In this document: positions 44,201-53,300 of the stretch, one piece after another
How positions within the stretch are numbered: the first letter of the stretch is position 1
Layout of the letters: the number at the start of each line of letters is the position of its first letter
Notes under the pieces: generated by a model
The model's database searches: none
Told to the model about the DNA's origin: nothing
The model's input: only the letters and a program-made list of their open reading frames with translations
Translations under genes and position numbers: made by a program
Assembly (NCBI RefSeq): GCF_014633365.1
Contig: NC_068344.1
Span: 11,051,669-11,115,668 of the forward strand
From: Diospyros lotus
Taxonomy: Eukaryota > Streptophyta > Magnoliopsida > Ericales > Ebenaceae
Length of the DNA: 64,000 bases
Direction of reading: 5' to 3'

Positions 44201-47200
44201 TTGTGAAACAGGGCTGTGCAAGGGCATTACTCAGGTTTGGGATGTTTTCTTTGTGCTGCCCAGGCTCTTGTTATGACCATAGACTGCTTTGAGACGTCTT
44301 GACTGGTATTGCTTAGCTAGCTAAGGGCTCTTACGTATCTTGATATGCCATTGTCTGGAATCTTCAGTTTGGTTGAGTCTCCAGGATTGGGAAGTATGCC
44401 CTGTGACAGCGGTCTACAATTTGCTACGAGACCACAATCTGATTGGACAGGAGAGTTTGATTTGGATGCCTGTCAAGAGGTGGAATGTTTTTGTCTGTTC
44501 ACTTTATGGGACCCTGTGTGAGCAATGATTTTATTTATTTATTTATTTTTTGGGTGGGGTGGGGGGAACTACTTGGGAGATAAGCCTCCTCCTAGAATGC
44601 AGTTGCAAGTGTGAGCCTTTTGGATGCAAGGCGCACATTTATTAAAAATCTGTATAAAAACACTTATACATCATTATCTTCATTACATACCTATAAAAAG
44701 GTAAATGCAAATTTATAAAATCCTAAATATAAAGGACTAACACTATATTACTATAATAACAACTAATTATTTCAACCACTACAATAAATTAATAAGACCT
44801 AATATTATTTCAAAAGAAATCTAAGATATCAACATAAAGCATTGTTTCAAATTCAAGTTTTGACACAAGAGACAAATTCATAAAATGACAAGTAAAATGA
44901 AATACAATTTGCAAACGTGATAAATCACAAATAATATTTAAATCATACTAACATAACAAAACGTCAAAACAAATAATTGTTTCAAATCTTTAAAAGTTAA
45001 AATTACACTCATTTCTCATTCCCCATCAAAATTAAAATTAAAAAATTACGTCATGGTGCTTTCATATTGAACCCCCCCCCCCCAAAAAAAAAGAACATAT
45101 TCTCCAATGACAATCAAGCTAAAACTTTTTGGAAATAAAAAAGGAAAAACAAAAAGTTACCTCAAGTTTGTGCAGACAAGTTTAATACTGACATCTGATG
45201 GTTGAATCTGCTATTGGGTATCTTTCAATCCTTTCTCCTTTCTCACTTTGGGATTTATGGTTTTATGTTGAATAGCTATTGGGACTTGAGAGGTTTTGTT
45301 TAATGTTAGGGTTTTATGTTAGATAGCTAATGGGGTGTTTTATTATTTTCTCAAATTTCTTTCAATTTTGTTCTCGTTATTGTGGGTTGTATTGACCAGT
45401 CCAATAAAAAAAAGACATAGGTGCAAACGCACAAGGTAGTGAGTCTATCTATCATCTCCTTATCCTTTGTCTCATAGAGCTAGGGTTGCCTTTGATAGCC
45501 ATGTCAGGTAGTGAGTCTATCTATCATCTCCTTATCCTTTGTCTCATAGTTGTCAAACGCACAAGGTGCACTGAGGCACAAATTAGTGCTTGGGGCCCAG
45601 GCATGAACCTCAGGCACACAAGATGCACATTTATTCAAAATGCTTATAAAATATTTATACACTAAATATTTACCTATAAGGATGTAGATGCAAACTCATA
45701 AAATCATAAATGACAAATAACCAACCCTATAATAACAACTAATACTATTTCAAAAAGCAATTAGTTTCTTTTGCAATGAGTTTCTTCTAACTGCAAAAGA
45801 GATTAGAGGAAAGAAAAAATTATAACACGACACACAAAAAAAACAATTAGTTTCTTCTAATTTCTTTTGCAATTAGAAGGAAGGAAAAAAATTACAGCAA
45901 AATATTAGTTTCTTTTAAATTGCAAAAGAAATTAGAAGAGAGAAAAAAATCAGTAGAGCACAAAATGAAAACATTCATTTCTTAGAAATTAGTTTCTTCT
46001 AAATGGCAACAGAAATTAAAAGAAAGAAAAAAAATTAGAGTAGGACACACAGCAAAAGAAAATTACAGCAAAGAATTAGTTTCTTTTAAATTGCAAAAGA
46101 AATTAGAAGAATGAAGCAAAATGCAGACATGAGTAGTTTTCCAGCAAGTGGGACATGTGGCAGACCTCGGGCTTACACCGCTAGGTTCGCCTTGCACCAA
46201 TATACAAAAATATGCAATCAAATCAACAAGAAATGATATCTAAGATGAATAGATAAGAAATAGGGTTCTAGTACACTTTTATACAAGGCATGCGCCCCAT
46301 GCACCTTGCACTTTGCATGAGGCGTGTGCCTCATGCACCTAGGCAGCGTCTCAAGCATGGCGTTGTACCTCTGTGCACCTTGACCTAGGCGTGCCTTTGA
46401 CAACTATGCTTTGCCCGTCCAAAAGGTGTGGTGTATTTTCTTCTCCTTGTTCAGGATTTTGTAGGTAATGCCAATACCACTGTTGAATCTCTCATGTTTC
46501 TGTAGGTGCAGGTGTCAGGATCATAGCAGGTGTGACTTGAAATGGCTTCTAAATGCTGTGCCATGGTCTATGTGAATCTAAATTTTTTTTAATATGAAGT
46601 AAACTTCTGAAAATTACTTCACTTAACCAATCCCATTCCAAAATAGAAGGGAGTGAAACTATGCGTTAGGTGATTCTTTTGCAGCATTGTTCCTTTAGAT
46701 ACTTCTGAGCTCTGTTGGGGGGAAATTTTGAAATAATGAAATAAAAAATTATGTTTTACTTTTTGATGTTGGTTTCATTCACTTCTTGGTGGGGGAAATC
46801 GAGCAGATTATTGCTATTTAAAGTTTGTAGAAACTCACCAGCAGTTTTTTGTTTTCTACTGACCTTGCCTTTTGTGATGAATCATTCATTGTCAATTGTT
46901 GTGTGTGTTTTTCTTTATTTACCTGAGGAGTTATATTACTTTGTCTGACTCACAATTTTCAGGATAGAATGGTACAAATGTTGTAATGTATTGATTTGTT
47001 ATAGGCATCTCCAGAAGGTGAAAAGATGCTGGAATTTCGTAGAAGTCTCCCTGCTTATAAAGAGAAGGATGCTTTATTAATGTCTATTTCCCAGAGTCAG
47101 GTACATCAGGACCTTAAATTATGTTATTATTATTAGTTTCCAGGGTTTAAGGTACTGTACAAATAACTTCTTTGAATGATGGATAGAATATTATTTTAAT

Positions 47201-47364
47201 TCCTAGAGGCATATCTTTTCTCCATTGAAAGGTTTGTATGCCTTCAGCACCTTCAAATTACACATTTTTTATTTGGCATCAATAACTATACAAATGATGT
47301 AATTTTCTGGAGAATTCAACGTTAGAAACTAGTTTTTTAATAGATTTTGTTGCACTCCCATCCC

Positions 47365-47396
<32 letters not shown>

Positions 47397-50300
47397 AAAT
47401 AAATAAATAAATAAAAATAAATAAATAAACAATTGCAAATGATCTGATGTGATTCTCTCTTTCCAGGTGGTTATCATTTCAGGTGAAACTGGTTGTGGGA
47501 AGACCACTCAAATACCTCAGTTCATTTTGGAATCTGAGATTGAGTCTGGTCGTGGAGCCTTATGTAACATTATCTGTACTCAGCCTAGGCGAATATCTGC
47601 TATGTCTGTTTCAGAAAGAGTTGCTGCTGAGAGGGGAGAGAAATTGGGTGAGACGGTAAGTTTTTTTCACTTCTGCTACAAGCATAACCCCAAAGGGTTG
47701 CTATCCATTACCTTTTTTTGAGGGATTTTATACTATAGATTATTCTTTTGGTTCATGGTTAAGGTTGGGTATAAAGTCCGACTCGAGGGTATGAAAGGGA
47801 GAGACACCCATCTTCTCTTCTGCACCACTGGCATCTTGTTGAGAAGATTACTAATAGACAGAAGCTTGAAGGGTGTGACTCATGTTATTGTTGATGAGAT
47901 CCATGAGCGTGGAATGAATGAAGGTATGTTACTTGATGGAGGTTATGATCCTTCGAAAATCTCCCTCCCTCCCTCTCTTTCTCTCTGATATGTCTCCTTG
48001 GGAATTTAGGATGTCATTTCTAACATGTTGCTTATTTAAACTAGATTTTCTACTTATTGTCCTCAAAGATCTTCTTCCTCGTCGACCGGAGCTAAGGCTG
48101 ATTTTGATGAGTGCAACTTTAGATGCTGAGCTTTTCTCCTCGTACTTTGGCAAGGCTCCAACAGTTCATATACCGGTGAGGTTCATGACTATTGTACTCT
48201 AAGGTGGCATTGGATGCCTTTTTGTCTTTTACTTTCCTTGTTATTTGTTGGGAATGTTGTTATTGGGAAGATTGCTGTTGGGTACGCAAGAGAAAATATG
48301 AATTAAAATCCTAGCAAAAAAACATTTGAATGTTTGGTATTTTAGACACTTTCCTGGGAAATACATAAAAAATTTCGAAGAATATCCTATGACATAAAAT
48401 AAAATTTTATGTGTAATAAATATTTATTAAGTATTAGTAATCCAAAAGGATTAGTTATCAAAAAATTACTAAACTTTGATCACTGTATCAATTCTACAAT
48501 ACTGTTAAAAACTTAAATAATTAATAGTAATACAACTATAAAAATATACAAATATATAATATAATATAAAAAAATAGATATGATTTAATATATTATGTAC
48601 AATATTATAATAATTGTAATATTACATAGTTTGTATAATATTTATTTATATAAAAAATATATAATATATGATATAATATACATTATAAGATATCATATAG
48701 TATATAAAATGTTTTTTTGGATTACAGTTAATTTTCAAAAATTTATCAAACTTTGGCCACTATATAATTCCACAACAAACTTTAGAACTTATCAATTTTA
48801 TGTCTTAACTTCTAATTTTGTATTGACTTTTCTACAATATCTTTAAAAAATTAATACTGTTGAGATGTATTAGTTATTGATTTTCTTCCCATTTTTCAAA
48901 CTTGAAAATTAACTAATGCATCTCAAGGACATCAATTATTTAACGATATTGTGGAAAATTGATACAAAATTAAAATTTAATGTGTAAAAATGATAGGTTC
49001 TAAAGTTTATTCTAGAATTATTATACTGGCCAAAGTTTGATAATTTTTTTTGAAAATTAACTCTAATCCAAAGCAACAATTTATATATTGTATAAAAATA
49101 TATAATATAAACTATATAATATTATATCGTATTATGTTGTATTATAATATTGTATATAATATTCAATACATTATATATATACAATATTATATATTATTTG
49201 AATATATTATATATTGTATGCGTTATTATATTCACATATATAATGTATATAATTCACCAAAATAAACTTAATATTGAGTTTTTATAAAGTAGCATAGTAC
49301 CAAGCTTTTACTTGTTTTTCTGCAGACAAGCCCAAAATGGCAATTTTGACAGAAAAAATTGGGTTAACTTTCCCATTCCTTGGGAAAGTTACGTACTTTC
49401 CCACCTTTCCCATGTGGGAAGGACATTCCCATAAGACTTGGGTATCAGTTGCCCATGATATAAAGTTACTTTCCTGGAAATGTGACATACCAAATGTGGG
49501 TTTGTCTTTACCACCAATTAAATTCCTAGGAAAGTGACATTTTCCTCATACCAAACACCACCTAAAAAGGTTTTACCACTTGTTCTTGTGGTTGGAAAAT
49601 AAAGATTTAGTTTATTTTTCATCGCTGTTATGGGTCCTTACTATGAGTTGTGCAACTAATTAATGGTTTTCTCCATTTTCTAGCGTTTGTGGAAATTTAG
49701 TTGTTCTATGGGGATGTGTATTTCAACTTTTGAGCTAAGAAGCCACAAGCCTTTTTGAGGAGCTTAGGTGAAATCTTAGAGACAGAAGTAGCTCTTCAAG
49801 GAAGTGTGGTAGTCCAGGTCAAAGAAGAGATAGAGACCGTAGAAAACTCACTTATGGAAGTGTGGTAGTCCAGGTCAAAGAAGAGATAGAGACCGTAGAA
49901 AACTCACTTATGATGTTAATTATGAAATCTAGGAGAGGGAGGTACATTGAACTGGTTGAAAGTGAAACTATTAAGCATCTTACGTCATGAAGCTGCACAT
50001 TCTTTTGTGGAATGTTATGGACCCTAAATGACCATTCCCAAAAAAAGAAAAAGAAAAAAGAGAGAGAGAGACCTCAGGCAAAAACGTTTCTTAAAATAAG
50101 GAAAGTAGAAATTAGCTTGCAATATAAAGAATAAATCAATGTATATAACTCTTTTCTTTGGCCACCATTAGTAGCAGTTGCAGTGGTTGTTGGTTTGTTT
50201 GGTGCCTTTGACACTTCACTTGGGGTGCATGGTATTTTTGACTTTTTACAATTTGAGAGTTTTTGAACAGATTGGGAATCTTGAATGGTTCTTATTCTAT

Positions 50301-53300
50301 CTCGTGTAAATTTAGTTGTACTGTCGATGATTTTGATTGAGTCTTCTCCAGAGTTTGGCCCCTCATGGGCAACTTAAATGTCATTTGTTTTGTAGAGAAA
50401 TAAAGGGTTGTTTTGGTGGCTTCTTTAATTTAATTGAATTTCAGGATATGGTGGACTTGCCTTTAGAAGAGACCTCTTGTATGTGGCCTGGATTGGACTC
50501 TAATTCTTTAAGTACTCACATGGATTGGTTCCTTATTTCTTTGAACTGGGAGTGTCATTTCTTAGATGTGATTTAGGCTTATTTACGTGAAATTGTGCCA
50601 GATCACTCTCCTTTTTCATTGGACTTTGAAATTCTGGAGGTTTTACTCCTAGGCCGTTCAAAATTTGTTTTGAGAATATTTGGGAGGATGGTTTTTTGGA
50701 TTTAGTTAACTCATTCCTAGGTGGATATAAAGCTAGGGTTCACCAAGTTTTTGCTTGGCTAGGAAGCTTAATTTACGTAAAGATATTAAATAGATGTTTG
50801 GTTAGATTAATTCAAGAATCAAGAGGCTGCTTTTCTCCTTGTTTGAGGAAAGTAGTTGGAAGTAAAAGTCTAGTAAATTAGTTCTCTGGTGTAACCTTTT
50901 GCCACCGTTGAGGGGCTTATTCATAGAAGCATATATTATCATTATTTTGCTGTGAGATGTGATGTATGTAGCATATTTTGGATATGATTCCGAAGCTTGT
51001 GCTACTAGGGACTATCTTCTTTTCCAGTTTCAGCAGTTCTCAGCTTATGTATGATAGCAAGCCTACTTCTTTATTTTGGCAACACATTTTATCAGAACAC
51101 AAAAGCTGATGCATTGTGTTGTGTGGGAAAATATCCCCACATCTAAAAGTTATTTCCTGATCATATTCCTTGTTGATTTAAGAACCTTGCACCTAAGATA
51201 ACTTTGTCTTCTGGTTTAATAGGGCTTTACCTACCCTGTTCAAACTCATTTCTTGGAAAATATTTTGGAGATGACTGGATACGGATTGACACCATACAAT
51301 CAAATAGATGATTATGGCCAGGACAAGGCATGGAAAATGAACAAACAAGTTCCAAGGAAGAGGAAAAGCCAAATTGCTTCAGCTGTTGAGGTATAAGAAA
51401 TTGTTGGCAGCTACATTCATTAAATTCATGTTTTGTACTTCCTCCTATGTTAACATCTTTCTGAAAATTCAATTAGGATGCACTCAGAGCTGCTGATTTT
51501 AAGGATTTTAGCCATGAGACTCGAGAATCTCTGTCCTGTTGGAATCCTGATTGTATTGGTTTTAACCTCATTGAATATCTCCTGTGCAATATTTGTGAAA
51601 AGGAAAGGCCTGGAGCTATTTTAGTTTTTATGACGGGGTGGGATGACATAAGCTCTCTGAAGGAGAAACTCCAATCTCATCTTATATTGGGAGACACAAG
51701 TCGGGTTTTGTTGCTTGCATGCCATGGTTCTATGGCCAGTTCAGAGCAGGTTAAGATTGACTTACAGATATCTGCAATTCATCTTTATTTGTTAATCTAT
51801 CCCTCTATTGTACTCCAGAATATTTATCTGTGATTCATCTTTGTTTGTTAATCTATCCCTTGATGGTACTCCAAATAAACATTTTATGCCTTATTTATAT
51901 TGTTTGGGTATGCTTTGATTTGTTCATCATTTGGTGAATGAAGCATTGAAACAATTTTCTGTTTCTTCACTTTATACCTTTTTCTTCTTTTATTGCCCAT
52001 TGCATGTTCATGTATTTTACCTGGTATGAGGTCTGATGAAATGGTTAGATATTCTCTACTTGGCTTCTATTTATACCTTTTTCTTCCTTTGTTGTCCATT
52101 GCACATTCATGTTTGTGGCCTTATATTTTCTTTAGGCCCAATGAAATGCTTAGACATTGTCTTGTTTTCCTTCTGCCCCTCATCATTTGCATGTTCTTGG
52201 ATGTTTATGTTTGCATGGGATACACAAACATCCAATTAAGTTACTTTACCTAATTAGCAGATAGATGACTCAGAGATTTCCCATGGTGTATCCATATTCA
52301 ATGGCCAAGTAAGTTACACTAGTCCCTAAACTTTGCACTTCATAACAAATTGGTTGCTGTACTTCAATTTTTGTCATCATAGCCGCTAAACTTTTCCTCT
52401 TTTGATTTTCTGCTTAATTCTCTTAACAAAAGGTGACATGAAATACATTGATATAAACCTCAAAATTACTTGATGCTAAAAATAACCTGAACCTCACAAC
52501 CAAGACCTCATCAGCTTCTGTTAACAAAATTTGATGGAAAATCAAAAAGAGACTGAATTTTGACATAAATAAAAGTTTTAGTGGCTATGGTGACAAAAAT
52601 TTAAGTACAGTGACCAATTTGTTATGGACTGCAAAGCTCAGGGACTAATGGTGTAATTTACCCTTTAATAACCAATCTTGACTACTAAACTAGCACGTAA
52701 TAACTTTTAGTACTGATGCAATTCATAATCAAAGAACCATAAGAAGTTACTGTTACTGCTGGGTTTACAGTGGGTTATCTTCTATTAACTTTTCACTTGT
52801 TCATGAATAGAGGTAACAGCTTGGTTAACTGCAAGTAGGGTGATGAAGGACAAGAAAGCAAATATTTTTTGGAAATACTACTCTAGGCCTAAATGTAGGA
52901 ATCGTCATTATTTTATTTATTTTTTCTCCTTGTTTTTATTTATTCTTTATGTTTATCTCCTGGTTAATGTTTTAGTTATTATGTTCCATTAGAGTCCTAA
53001 CTAAAGTATGATTACTAACCTATATGAACCTTTCTTGGATGTATTGGAATCAGCTTTGATATTGGTTTTTGTTTTGAGTGATCTGATCCAGTCTTTAAAA
53101 TTTGTTCTTGTTCTTTTATAGTTCTGCATCAATTTGGTATCAAAGCCTTCTTGATCCACAGCCTTCGTTAATTTCAACCAGCATTGTATCACTTTTTCTG
53201 ACCACTATGGCAACCAGAAATCTTCCAACAACTTAAATGAAAAAAACATTGCAGTCCCATTGTCTTGAATCATTCCCGACCATCATGTCACCATCCATTA

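Noticed and set aside
45760..46125. CRISPR-like array of repeats and spacers
   Set aside because: Units are variable in length, diverged, AT-rich and inside a transposon with terminal repeats in plant DNA. This is a tandem repeat, not a CRISPR array.
48595..49265. Several small open frames made of Tyr, Ile and Asn
   Set aside because: Low-complexity AT-rich DNA within the foldback element; no homology or splice logic.
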